Origin: Rhodoblastus sp963804045
Lineage (GTDB): Bacteria; Pseudomonadota; Alphaproteobacteria; Rhizobiales; Beijerinckiaceae
Reading direction: 5' to 3'
Assembly (NCBI GenBank): GCA_963804045.1
Contig: CAWDOR010000027.1
Coordinates: 1-64,000 of the forward strand
Length of the DNA stretch: 64,000 nucleotides
Below the pieces are notes generated by a model. That model did no database searches and was not told the DNA's origin. It was given only the letters and a program-made list of their open reading frames with translations. Below are positions 10,687-19,311 of this stretch, piece after piece. The position numbers and the translations under genes are program-made. Positions within the stretch are counted from its first letter, which is position 1. Each line of letters begins with the position of its first letter.

Positions 10687-11580
10687 CTAATCCGCGAACA
10701 AGGCGCGCAAGACGGCGGCGGCGGTTTCAACGAAAGCCAGGACTTTCGCTGGCGGATGGCGCCCCGGCGGGCGCACCAGATGGATGGGCGCGGGCGGCGG
10801 TTCGTAGTCCCCCAGGATGCGCCGCAGCCGCCCCTCGCGCAGGGCGGCGTCGAGCTGATAGGAATAGAGGCGGGTCACGCCCAAGCCAGATATCGCCGCA
10901 TCCAGCGCGGCGTCGACCGAATTGACCAGCAGCTTCGGCTGGATGCGCAGGGCCTGCTGTTCGCGCGCGCCAAACGACCAGACGCCCGGCTGGACGGAGA
11001 TGTTCGCCGTGGCGATCAGGTCGTGGCCGGCCAGTTCGCTCGGATTTCGAGGCTCGCCGCGCGCGGCGAGATAGGCGGGCGAAGCCACCAGCAGCCGCCG
11101 AACCGAGCCGACGCGCATGGCGAGAATGGAGGAATCCGGCATTTCGCCGATGCGCAGACCGAGATCGACGCCCTCATCGATCAGCGACACGACATTGTCG
11201 TGCAACCGCAGATCGACCTGCATCCCCGGATGGGCGCGCAGAAAGGTTTTGACGAGGGGCATGATGTGCAGCCGACCGAACATGACCGGGGCGGTAATGG
11301 TCAGCAGGCCGCGCAATTCGGCGCCGCCGCGCAGGCTTTCGGCGAGGTCGTGATAATCGGCCAGCAGGTTTTTCGCCTGCGAAAGCGCCTGGGCGCCGGC
11401 CTCGGTGAGCGCCACGGCGCGGGTGGTGCGGGCAAAGAGTTCCGCGCCAAACTCCTCCTCCAGCGCCGCCACGGCGCGGGTGACGGCGGCCGGCGCGCGC
11501 CCGGTTTTTCGCGCGGCGGCGGCGAAGCTGCCGCGTTCGGCCACGGCGACGAAAAGCGCGAGAGACTCCAGTCGATCCAT
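10687..11580 (-). CDS. LysR-family transcriptional regulator
   Basis: The 297-residue protein has an N-terminal winged helix-turn-helix (RGSFAAAARKTGRAPAAVTRAV, about residues 16-37) and a substrate-binding domain with the usual LTITAPVMFGR start. LysR proteins normally control the divergent neighbour. Here that is the GST gene, whose start is 102 bp away, so the intergenic region 11581-11682 should hold its binding site. The inducer cannot be told from sequence. Confidence 0.9.
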   Translation of the reverse strand: MDRLESLALFVAVAERGSFAAAARKTGRAPAAVTRAVAALEEEFGAELFARTTRAVALTEAGAQALSQAKNLLADYHDLAESLRGGAELRGLLTITAPVMFGRLHIMPLVKTFLRAHPGMQVDLRLHDNVVSLIDEGVDLGLRIGEMPDSSILAMRVGSVRRLLVASPAYLAARGEPRNPSELAGHDLIATANISVQPGVWSFGAREQQALRIQPKLLVNSVDAALDAAISGLGVTRLYSYQLDAALREGRLRRILGDYEPPPAPIHLVRPPGRHPPAKVLAFVETAAAVLRALFAD

Positions 11581-11682
11581 TATTTCAATTTCCGCAATAG
11601 TCTTCTGCCAATTTCACTTATTTCATCATTTTTTGGAAGAGCTAATCTGCTCCGCGACAAAAGCGAAGCTCGGGAGGGCCAA

Positions 11683-12315
11683 ATGTCCGAAACAAAAATC
11701 ATTTTCCATGGATTCGCCAAATCCGGCCACTCGCATCGCGCCGAATTGATGCTGCGGCTGCTAGGGCTGCCCTATGAGCGCCACGAGGTCGATCTGGTCG
11801 GCGGCGAACAGCGCGGCGAGGCCTTTTTGCAACTCAATCCCTTCGGGACCGTGCCGGTGATCGACGACAATGGCCTGGTCATCGCCGATTCCTGCGCCAT
11901 TCTGGTCTATCTCGCCACCCGCTACGACGCTTCCGGAAACTGGCTGCCGCGCGACGCCGCTGGCGCGGCCCAGGTCCAGCGCTGGCTCTCCGTGGCGCAA
12001 GGCCCCGTGTTCAACGGCCCCTGCTGCGCCCGGCTGGTGACCGTGTTCGGCATGGATTTCGACCATGCCCGCGCGGTCGCGGTCGCCCAAAGGCTGTTCG
12101 GCGTGCTCGACGGCGAACTCGCGGGCAAGAGCTTCCTCGTCGCGGGACGCGCGACCATCGCCGATATCGCGCTCTATTCCTATATCGCCCATGCGCCGGA
12201 AGGCGGCGTCGATCTTTCGCCGCACAAGAATATCGCGGCCTGGCTGAAGCGCATCGAGGCCCTGCCCGGCTTTTTCCCCATGCCCGCCACCAAGGCCGGC
12301 CTGCTGGCCGCCTGA
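11683..12315 (+). CDS. Glutathione S-transferase family protein
   Basis: This 210-residue protein has an N-terminal thioredoxin-like GST domain (KSGHSHRAELMLRLLGLPYE, NPFGTVPVIDDNG, the DSCAILVYLA segment) and a C-terminal helical domain ending in a tryptophan-containing helix. The start ATG 11683 has GGGAGGG a few bases upstream; the frame stays open far upstream but without a start signal. It is followed after one base by a PNPOx-type flavoprotein gene and is divergent from a LysR regulator, an arrangement typical of stress or xenobiotic response pairs. Substrate unknown. Confidence 0.9.
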   Translation: MSETKIIFHGFAKSGHSHRAELMLRLLGLPYERHEVDLVGGEQRGEAFLQLNPFGTVPVIDDNGLVIADSCAILVYLATRYDASGNWLPRDAAGAAQVQRWLSVAQGPVFNGPCCARLVTVFGMDFDHARAVAVAQRLFGVLDGELAGKSFLVAGRATIADIALYSYIAHAPEGGVDLSPHKNIAAWLKRIEALPGFFPMPATKAGLLAA

Positions 12316-12316
12316 A

Positions 12317-13147
12317 ATGTTCGCGCCCGACGACCGCCGCCCCTGGGACGCCGCCGAAATGCGGGCGCGCGCCCTGGCCGGCGGACCGGAGATCGCGCCG
12401 GTCATCCGCACCTTTCTCGACGATCCCCTGCCCGAATTTTTCGCGCGGCTGTCCATGATCTTCGTCGCCGGACTGGACGCGCAAAGCCGTCCCGCCGCCT
12501 CGCTGCTGCGCGGCGCGCGTGGTTTTGTCTCAGCGCCGGACGCCCGCCATTTGGAGATCGCCGCCGATTTTCCGCAGGGCGAGGCGATAAGCGTCGCGGA
12601 GGGCGCGCCCTTCGCCTTGATCGGCGTGGATTTCACCCTGAAATGGCGCAATCGCGTCAATGGCCGTCTGAGGCCGGCGGCGCCGGGGCGCATTGGCGTG
12701 GCTGTCGAGGAAGCCTTCGGCAATTGCCCGAAATTCATCATGCAGCGCAAACTGTCGCCGCTCGCCGCGCCGCCCGGCGCATGGACGGAGCTTGCAGAAC
12801 TGGACGCGGCGGCGCGCGAGGCGATAGCGGGGTGCGACTGTTTCTTCATCGCCTCGCGCGGCGCGGCGAACATGGACATGTCGCATCGCGGCGGACCGCC
12901 GGGTTTCGTCGAATTTTTTGACGGCGCAACGCTGCGCGTCCCCGATTTTCGCGGCAATAATTATTACAACACCTTTGGCAATTTGCTCGACCATCCGCAG
13001 GCGGCGCTGTTGTTTCCCGATTTCGCCACGGGGCGGCTGCTGCATTTATCGGGACGCGCGGAAGTGGATTTCGCCGCCCGCGCCTGGAGCTTTCACATCG
13101 CGGCCGCGCGGCGGCTGACCACCGCGCCCTTGATCAAGCTCGATTAG
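12317..13147 (+). CDS. Pyridoxamine 5'-phosphate oxidase-family FMN-binding split-barrel protein
   Basis: The 276-residue protein carries a split-barrel flavin-binding fold twice over. The C-terminal half is best conserved: FFIASRGAANMDMSHRGG, VPDFRGNNYYNTFGNLLDHP and LHLSGRAEV. Proteins of this type are found alone or fused to a ferredoxin-reductase module; here the reductase part is absent. The gene starts one base after the GST stop, so the pair is co-transcribed, and its end overlaps the convergent hemolysin III gene by 4 bp. A role in flavin- or nitro-compound reduction is plausible but inferred. Confidence 0.82.
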   Translation: MFAPDDRRPWDAAEMRARALAGGPEIAPVIRTFLDDPLPEFFARLSMIFVAGLDAQSRPAASLLRGARGFVSAPDARHLEIAADFPQGEAISVAEGAPFALIGVDFTLKWRNRVNGRLRPAAPGRIGVAVEEAFGNCPKFIMQRKLSPLAAPPGAWTELAELDAAAREAIAGCDCFFIASRGAANMDMSHRGGPPGFVEFFDGATLRVPDFRGNNYYNTFGNLLDHPQAALLFPDFATGRLLHLSGRAEVDFAARAWSFHIAAARRLTTAPLIKLD

Positions 13148-13815
13148 CCCGCCGCCGCCACGGCCTGGGCGATGCCGGCATATTGGCAGCCGGCGGCGAT
13201 GGCCACGAAAGCGTGCCAGATGGCGTTCTGGAATTTCAGCCCGTGCCAGCGGTAGAACAGCACGCCGACCGAATAGAACAACCCGCCGATCACGGTGAGA
13301 ACCAGCGTCGCCAGGGGCAAATGGTCGATCAGCGGCTTGGCGGCGATCACCCCGACCCAGCCCAGCGCCAGATAGACGACCAGCGAGGCGCGGTCGAACT
13401 GGCCGGGCAGCGCGATCTTGACCGCCGCGCCGCCGAGCGCCACCGCCCAGACGAAAGCCGCCAGGCCCCAGGGCAGCGGCCCCGAAGGCAATTGCGACAG
13501 CAGCGCCGTATAGGTGCCGGCGATCATCAGATAGATCGAGGCGTGATCGAAGCGCCGCAGGATCCATTTGAGATTGGAGGGCGGCGTCATGTTATAGGCG
13601 CAGGAAAAGCCGAACAGCAGGAAGAATCCGGCGGCATAGGTTCCAAAGGCGAAAGCGTTGCCGACAGCGCCGCGCGCCACGGCGTGATCGATCAGCACGC
13701 CAAAGGCGATGAGGCCGACGACAATCGCCAGCGCATGAACAAAGCCGTCGGCGACGAGTTCATCCACGCCATAGGGACGTTTCTCCAGACGGGGATGATT
13801 TTGCGGCAGCGACAT
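13144..13815 (-). CDS. Hemolysin III / PAQR-family (TrhA-type) membrane protein
   Basis: The 223-residue protein has seven predicted membrane segments and the family's conserved positions: a Ser and an acidic residue in the second helix region (FGFSCAYNM), DHASIYLMIAGTY, and a late histidine in NAIWHAFVAIAAG. The conserved His/Asp set binds zinc in related PAQR receptors. Bacterial members (TrhA) influence membrane energetics and fluidity; the hemolysin label is historical. It stands alone on the minus strand. Confidence 0.9.
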   Translation of the reverse strand: MSLPQNHPRLEKRPYGVDELVADGFVHALAIVVGLIAFGVLIDHAVARGAVGNAFAFGTYAAGFFLLFGFSCAYNMTPPSNLKWILRRFDHASIYLMIAGTYTALLSQLPSGPLPWGLAAFVWAVALGGAAVKIALPGQFDRASLVVYLALGWVGVIAAKPLIDHLPLATLVLTVIGGLFYSVGVLFYRWHGLKFQNAIWHAFVAIAAGCQYAGIAQAVAAAG

Positions 13816-13967
13816 TTTGCGCGACTCCGGCGAAGCTTATGTTCACAATTAAACTAATCGATGCGGCGCAATGATGGCAATGAGGATCGCTGGCGGCAAA
13901 AACACAAAAATGTGAACGTCGGCTTGGAGGCGCCAGGTCCTGTTGGGTTGAATTGTGGCGTAGCGAG

Positions 13968-13996
13968 AAAAAAGGCCGGGCACATCGCCCGGCCCC
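13968..13996 (-). terminator. Intrinsic terminator of ettA
   Basis: The minus strand reads an 8-bp stem GGCCGGGC/GCCCGGCC (13974-13981 with 13987-13994) with a 5-base loop, followed by six T (A-run 13968-13973 on the plus strand), seven bases after the ettA stop. Confidence 0.85.
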
Positions 13997-14002
13997 CAAA
14001 AC

Positions 14003-15655
14003 TCACCTGCTGAACTTCTTGTATTTCAGCCGGTGCGGGATGACGCTGTCCACGCCCAGCCGGCGCTTCTTGTCTTCCTCGTAGTCGGCGAAATTGCCCT
14101 CGAACCATTCGACGTGGCTGTCGCCCTCGAAGGCCAGCATATGCGTGGCGATGCGGTCGAGGAAGAAGCGGTCATGCGAGATGATCACCGCGCAGCCGGC
14201 GTAATCCTGCAAGGCGTCCTCCAGCGCGCGCAACGTATCGACGTCGAGATCGTTGGTCGGTTCGTCGAGCAGCAGGACATTGGCGCCCTTTTTCAGCATT
14301 TTGGCGAGATGCACGCGGTTGCGCTCGCCGCCCGAGAGCATGCCTACCTTCTTCTGCTGGTCGGCGCCCTTGAAGTTGAAGGTCGAGCAATAGCCGCGCG
14401 AATTGATTTCGCGCTTGCCGAGATAAATCACTTCATTGCCGCCGGAAACCTCTTCCCATACGGTCTTCTTGTCGTCCAAAGCGTCGCGCGACTGGTCGAC
14501 ATAGCCAAGCTCGACGCTCTCGCCGATCTCGATTTCGCCGGAATCGGGCTTTTCCTGGCCGGTGATCATGCGAAACAGCGTGGTCTTGCCCGCGCCATTG
14601 GGGCCGATGACGCCGACAATGCCGCCGGGCGGCAGCTTGAAGGAGAGATTGTCGATCAGCAGTTTGTCGCCGAAAGCCTTTGAAAGCCCCTTGAACTCGA
14701 TGACATTCTGGCCGAGCCGCTCGGCCACGGGAATGATGATCTGCGCTGTGCTCGGCGCCTTGTCGTTCTGCTTGGCGACCAGTTCGTCATAGCGCTGGAT
14801 GCGCGCCTTGCTCTTGGTCTGGCGGGCCTTGGGGCTGGAGGCGATCCACTCGCTTTCGGCCTCGATGGCGCGCTGGCGGGCCTCGTCCTCGCGGCCCTCC
14901 TGCTGCAGGCGCTTCTGCTTCTGCCCCAGCCAGGAGGAATAATTGCCCTCATAGGGAATGCCCCGGCCGCGATCCAGCTCGAGAATCCAGCTGGTGACAT
15001 TGTCGAGGAAGTAGCGGTCATGGGTGACGATCAGGATGGCCCCGGGATAATTGCGCAAATGGCCTTCGAGCCAGTTCACCGTCTCCGCGTCGAGATGGTT
15101 GGTCGGCTCGTCGAGCAGCAGCAGTTCCGGCTGCTCCAGCAGCAATTTGCACAAGGCGACGCGGCGACGCTCGCCGCCCGAGAGTTTCGCCACTTCCCAA
15201 TCGTCGGGCGGGCAGCCGAGCGCCTCCATGGCCTGATCGACCTGGCTGTCGAGATCCCACAGGCCCTTGGCCTCGATCTCGTCTTGCAGCGTGGTCATTT
15301 CATCGGCGGTCTCGTCGGAATAATTCATCGCCAATTCGTTGTAGCGGTCGAGCACCGCCTTCTTTTCCGCGACGCCGAGCATGACATTGCCGCGCACGTC
15401 GAGACTGTCGTCGAGCTTGGGCTCCTGCGGCAGATAGCCGACCCGCGCGCCCTCGGCGACAAAGCCCTCGCCATTAAAATCCTTGTCGATGCCGGCCATG
15501 ATGCGCAGCAGCGTCGATTTGCCCGCGCCGTTGACGCCGAGCACGCCGATCTTGGCGTCCGGGTAGAAGGACAGGTGGACATTGTCCAGAACCTTCTTGC
15601 CGCCCGGCCAGGTCTTGGTCAGGCCCTGCATGTGATAAACGAACTGTCGCGCCAT
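14003..15655 (-). CDS. ettA: Energy-dependent translational throttle protein EttA (ABC-F ATPase)
   Basis: EttA binds the ribosomal E site and gates the first elongation step according to the ATP/ADP ratio. The 550-residue protein has two ABC domains without membrane segments: Walker A GVNGAGKST and GPNGAGKTT, signatures LSGGERRRVAL and LSGGERNRVHL, and Walker B motifs LLLLDEPTNHLD and VLLLDEPTNDLD. The interdomain linker (about residues 240-320) is rich in charged residues and ends in the conserved PxR/K region (SKARIQRYDEL). Length and N-terminus (MARQFVYHMQGLTK) fit EttA better than other ABC-F types. The gene is monocistronic with its own terminator. Confidence 0.95.
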   Translation of the reverse strand: MARQFVYHMQGLTKTWPGGKKVLDNVHLSFYPDAKIGVLGVNGAGKSTLLRIMAGIDKDFNGEGFVAEGARVGYLPQEPKLDDSLDVRGNVMLGVAEKKAVLDRYNELAMNYSDETADEMTTLQDEIEAKGLWDLDSQVDQAMEALGCPPDDWEVAKLSGGERRRVALCKLLLEQPELLLLDEPTNHLDAETVNWLEGHLRNYPGAILIVTHDRYFLDNVTSWILELDRGRGIPYEGNYSSWLGQKQKRLQQEGREDEARQRAIEAESEWIASSPKARQTKSKARIQRYDELVAKQNDKAPSTAQIIIPVAERLGQNVIEFKGLSKAFGDKLLIDNLSFKLPPGGIVGVIGPNGAGKTTLFRMITGQEKPDSGEIEIGESVELGYVDQSRDALDDKKTVWEEVSGGNEVIYLGKREINSRGYCSTFNFKGADQQKKVGMLSGGERNRVHLAKMLKKGANVLLLDEPTNDLDVDTLRALEDALQDYAGCAVIISHDRFFLDRIATHMLAFEGDSHVEWFEGNFADYEEDKKRRLGVDSVIPHRLKYKKFSR

Positions 15656-15831
15656 TTTCTGTTCCCTTGCGCCGGCCGCCCTGGCGGCGCCCCCTTGCGA
15701 TTGGCCCCCGTTTTAGCGACAGGGCGCGCGGGGGTCCAGCCTGACGCGCAGGGGAAAATGACGTTAGGCGCCTTAATTCTCGCCGCGCTTTGCGCTAGAG
15801 ATCGTCTAGCCGTCCCGCGCCGGAGCGAAAC

Positions 15832-17685
15832 GTGACACCAGCCGAAAAAGATTTCGTCGCCCCCAGCCCCAGCGAACCGCGCTTTTTCCCGCCCGCGCCG
15901 GCCGCCGCGCCTGCGCCGGTTCCCGCGCCCGCCGCTCCGCCGATCCTGTTTGTCGGCGATTCCGCGCTGACGCCGGAGGCTTATTGCCCCGCGCCCGGCG
16001 TCGAGGCGCTGCTAGGCCGGCTGGCGGCGCTGCTGCGCCTGCCTGGCGCGCCGACGCCCTTCGCCGTGGGCCTGCTGGCGCCGGCGGGCGGCGGCAAAAG
16101 CAGCGCCTTGGCCTGGCTGGCGAAAATTGTCGCGCGCGACAAGGGCGCCGCCGTGGTCGCGCTCGACGCCGCCGCCTTGGCCGCCGAGCCCGAGCGGGCG
16201 CTGGCCTCCGCGCTCTACCGGGCGCTCGCCCCCGCCAACCCGGCGCTTGTGGCGCAAGCCGCGCGCGAGGCCGAACATTTCGGCGCCGACGCCGGCTCGG
16301 TGGCCCGCGCCGCCCAGGACCGGCTGGAAAACCTGCGAAAAACCCTGATCGCCGACAAGCAGGCGCTGGCCGAGACCCAGGCGCGCCGCGCCGCTCTGCC
16401 GGAAACCCTGCTGTTCGACACGCCCGGCTCGAAAGTCGATACATTCGCCCGGCGCATGCGCGCCGGTTTCGAGGCGCGCATGAAGACCTTCGGCCTGAGC
16501 GGCGACCCGCTGACGACCTTCAAGGACCTGACCCGCGACCTCGCCGCCGCCGGCGCGGCCCCGGCCCGGCTGCTCGCCGGCTCGCGCGCGCTCTACGCCT
16601 ATCGCGGCCAGATCGGCCTGCTGGTTTACGCCGCCGTGTTTTACGGCCTGAGCCTCGGCGCCGACTGGCTGGCGACGCACAAGACGCAATGGCTTGGCGC
16701 CCTGACCGAACTGCATTCGGCCGGCGCGCAAAGCGCCGATTTCCTGCGCGACAGGCTCGGCTTCCTCCCGACCGCCGCGCAGATCGCCTTCTGGCTGGCG
16801 CTCGCTTGCGTCGCGCTCAACCTCTGGCGCGCCTTCAGCTTTTCCGCGCCGGCTTTGCGCGCCGCAAGCCTGCTCGACGAGGAAGTCGCCACACATGCGC
16901 GCGAACTCGATGCGGCCGCCGCCCATCAGGCGCGCGCCATCGACCGGCGCGGCGCCGAGGCGGCGCAGGCCGCGCAAGCGGCGCAAGCCGCCGACAAGCG
17001 CGCCGAACAGGCCGGGGTCGGCGCGACGCCGCCGGGCTTTGTCGAGCGCGACGCGGCCTCGCGAACCCGCGACCAGGCCCAGGGCTTCCTCCACGGCCTT
17101 TCCGCCGCGCTGGCGGCCTCGGGGCAAAAGCTCGTCGTCGCCCTCGACGGTTTCGAGCGCGCGCCCGCCAGCCTGCCGGAGCGGCTCGGCGCGCTTCTCG
17201 CCCGGCCCGGACTTGTCGCGGTTTTCGCCCTGGACCCACGCGCGTTGCACGGCGACGCCTTGGCGCGGCTGCTGCAACTGCCGCTGCGCCTCGACGCCGC
17301 GCCGGAGGAGGCGCCGTCTTTCGCGGCGCTGGACTCGGCGCTGACCGACCGGGAAGAGAAGCTGTTGGCGGCGCTGGCCCCCTTGGCCGGCTCGACCCCG
17401 CGTGCGCAAAAACGCCTGCGTAATTTCTACGCTTTTCTGCGCCCGGCGCCGAGCGCGCCCGCCGAGAATTTCGCCACGCTGGGCTTCTGCCTCGCCGCCG
17501 GTCTCGGGGCCGACGACAGCGAGCGCGCCGCGCTGGACGCGGCGTTGCGCGGCGTCGGCTTCGCGCCGGACAAGGCGCCGCGCCTCACCGAATTCCTCAA
17601 CACCGCCCAGGCGATTTTCGCGCCGGTCAGCCTCGAGGCCTTGCGGCGGACGGCGGCGCTGACCAGGACGCTGAGCGCGGATTGA
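15832..17685 (+). CDS. KAP-family P-loop NTPase with two transmembrane helices
   Basis: This 617-residue protein starts with GTG. A proline/alanine-rich N-terminus (1-37) precedes a P-loop domain: Walker A APAGGGKSS (83-91) and Walker B KLVVALDGFERA (about 433-444). Two membrane segments (about 261-279 and 315-333) lie between them, followed by an alanine-rich coiled region (350-395). Insertion of paired TM helices between Walker A and B is the hallmark of KAP NTPases, where the ATPase faces the cytoplasm. KAP proteins occur in phage exclusion (PifA), signalling complexes and unexplained bacterial contexts. It stands alone here without toxin or defence partners. Confidence 0.75.
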   Translation: MTPAEKDFVAPSPSEPRFFPPAPAAAPAPVPAPAAPPILFVGDSALTPEAYCPAPGVEALLGRLAALLRLPGAPTPFAVGLLAPAGGGKSSALAWLAKIVARDKGAAVVALDAAALAAEPERALASALYRALAPANPALVAQAAREAEHFGADAGSVARAAQDRLENLRKTLIADKQALAETQARRAALPETLLFDTPGSKVDTFARRMRAGFEARMKTFGLSGDPLTTFKDLTRDLAAAGAAPARLLAGSRALYAYRGQIGLLVYAAVFYGLSLGADWLATHKTQWLGALTELHSAGAQSADFLRDRLGFLPTAAQIAFWLALACVALNLWRAFSFSAPALRAASLLDEEVATHARELDAAAAHQARAIDRRGAEAAQAAQAAQAADKRAEQAGVGATPPGFVERDAASRTRDQAQGFLHGLSAALAASGQKLVVALDGFERAPASLPERLGALLARPGLVAVFALDPRALHGDALARLLQLPLRLDAAPEEAPSFAALDSALTDREEKLLAALAPLAGSTPRAQKRLRNFYAFLRPAPSAPAENFATLGFCLAAGLGADDSERAALDAALRGVGFAPDKAPRLTEFLNTAQAIFAPVSLEALRRTAALTRTLSAD

Positions 17686-17898
17686 ACCCCGACTCCCCGC
17701 GCCCGACCCGCTGACGGCGATCGAGCGCGATCAATGCGCAAGGGCCGGACGCGGCGCTACCGATCGACTGTGAAAAGCCGCAGAGTTTTCAGACAGCACT
17801 ATGCGGAAAATCAAGGGTCTGAAGCATTAATCCGATTCCGAAGCCGCCGAAAATGCTTTAGGCTGCGATTGGCGATGTTGGGATGAGGAGGACGGATC

Positions 17899-18138
17899 AT
17901 GCGGAATTTGACCAGGGCTTTCGCGTCGACCTTGCTTGTGTTGGGCGCCATGACGATGACAGCGAGCGCCCAAGCGCCCCTTCTCGGCGCTCCGGGCGTC
18001 GGCGCGCAGATCAAGAATGCGACGCCGATCATTCATAACGCATCCTGCTTCGGCACAACCGGCGTCTATGGCTGCGGCCCGGGATTCACCTGGGCCTGCA
18101 ACCGCTGGGGTCGGCATTGCCGCTGCGTGCGCTGCTAG
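17899..18138 (+). CDS. Small secreted cysteine-rich protein
   Basis: The 79-residue protein starts at ATG 17899 with GAGGAGG upstream. The signal peptide (about residues 1-25, ending TASA) precedes a mature part of about 54 residues with six cysteines, four of them packed in the C-terminal 19 residues (WACNRWGRHCRCVRC). The segment YGCGPG resembles small GCG-type secreted proteins of Rhizobiales, but the usual CRPN ending is absent. Six cysteines in a secreted peptide suggest three disulfides. Function unknown. Confidence 0.65.
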   Translation: MRNLTRAFASTLLVLGAMTMTASAQAPLLGAPGVGAQIKNATPIIHNASCFGTTGVYGCGPGFTWACNRWGRHCRCVRC

Positions 18139-18445
18139 CGCTGGGCTGAGCCCAAGGCCGCAAGCGTAAATCGATAAATGTAAATCGACCGCAGGCCGGG
18201 TTTGTTCAGGGTCGATCCCGGACAGATTCGGCTGGCGGTCGCGTGCGGCTGGAACGCGCGTGAATCCTTTGGCGTGAGCATTGGCCTTGGCGAATCCGGG
18301 GGCGCGAGAAAAGCCGCTCGGAGACAGGCGGCTTTTACCTGCCGAAAGCCTCCGGCCGCCATTCCGCATAAATTTGAGCGGCGGCGCGAGCGCTGTTTCC
18401 GCGACCGGATTCAGGCCCGATGCGCGCCAGCGCCAGCCGCGACCG
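18139..18445. other. 307-bp intergenic region without a supported gene
   Basis: No open frame here has family similarity or a good start. It contains a direct repeat of GTAAATCGA just after the cysteine-rich gene (about 18165-18190) and one hairpin described separately. It separates the cysteine-rich gene from the end of the convergent CBS-BON gene. Confidence 0.5.
18309..18336. terminator. Possible bidirectional terminator hairpin
   Basis: AAAAGCCGC (18309-18317) pairs perfectly with GCGGCTTTT (18328-18336) around a 10-base loop. Flanking A and T runs make it usable from both strands, which fits its place between two convergent genes, although it is 170 bp from one stop and 110 bp from the other. 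Confidence 0.55.
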
Positions 18446-19159
18446 TCACATCATGCCGGTCTTGTCGAGCGCCATGCCTGAAAAAGGCTCGATCCACACC
18501 AGATGGTCGATCACCTTGACGACGCCGGGGATGTTTTCGGCGGCGACCGTCAGCGCCGGGCGCTGGCGTTCGTCGAAAATCTCGCCAGTCAGCGTCACCA
18601 CGCCCTTGTCCACGGTCACGTCCAGAGTGCGCGGCGAAGCGAAGCCCTGGCTGTTGAGTTCGGCGATCAGCCGGTCGAGAATGGCCTGATCGGTCAAAGG
18701 CTTTTCAGGCGCCGGCGCCCGGGCCGCCGTCAGCGCGCGTAAAAGATCGGCGCGGGAGATGATGCCGACCAGACGGTCGCCGGTGATCACGGGCACGCGC
18801 TTGACCTTGCGCTTCTCCATCACCTCGACGATTTCGGTCAGCGAAGCCTCCTCGCCCACGGTCGCCACGTCCCGGGTCATGACATCGGCGACCTTGCGGC
18901 TATGGCTCAGCACATAGCTTTGCGCGATCTCGCCGGGGCCAAGCAGGAATTCGATCCAGCGCGCCCGGCGCTTGGCCGTGCCGATTTCAGCGCGATGGAG
19001 AAAGTCGCTCTCGCTGACAATGCCAACCAGCTTGCCCTCGCCATCGACCACCGGCAGGCCCGAGACATGGATCGCGAGCAGCACGCCCACGGCCTCGTCG
19101 ATGGTGGCGTCCGGGCTGACGGTCTTGACGTCCCGCGTCATGATTTCCGCTGCGATCAT
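18446..19159 (-). CDS. CBS-domain pair protein with C-terminal BON domain
   Basis: This 237-residue protein has two CBS domains (about residues 7-60 and 93-145; AAEIMTRDVKTVSPDATI and VADVMTRDVATVGEEASL) and a BON domain (about 158-222, with the typical VDKGVVTLTGEI and the following GV.KVIDHLV). CBS pairs bind adenine nucleotides or SAM; BON domains bind membranes or phospholipids. The combination is common in Rhizobiales as soluble proteins of unknown role, probably sensing energy charge. The gene is divergent from the TetR-HlyD gene with a 152-bp gap. Confidence 0.85.
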   Translation of the reverse strand: MIAAEIMTRDVKTVSPDATIDEAVGVLLAIHVSGLPVVDGEGKLVGIVSESDFLHRAEIGTAKRRARWIEFLLGPGEIAQSYVLSHSRKVADVMTRDVATVGEEASLTEIVEVMEKRKVKRVPVITGDRLVGIISRADLLRALTAARAPAPEKPLTDQAILDRLIAELNSQGFASPRTLDVTVDKGVVTLTGEIFDERQRPALTVAAENIPGVVKVIDHLVWIEPFSGMALDKTGMM

Positions 19160-19280
19160 CGCCTGCTCCCTGGTTGAACCGCTTTATGGCCGAACCCATT
19201 TTCCAGCACATAACTTACGCCAGCCGCGCGGCAAAACCTTGACGCTAATCAAGGCTTGCTTTTTGCGCGCGAATTAGAAA

Positions 19281-19294
19281 TGACTAATGGGTCA
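19281..19294. promoter_or_regulatory. Probable TetR operator of the efflux operon
   Basis: TGACTAATGGGTCA is a palindrome (TGAC-N6-GTCA) 17 bp before the TetR start codon, in the only gap between this operon and the divergent CBS-BON gene. Autoregulation from such a site is usual for this regulator type. An SD-like CCGGAGGA follows it. Confidence 0.5.
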
Positions 19295-19311
19295 GTTACC
19301 CGGAGGACGAA

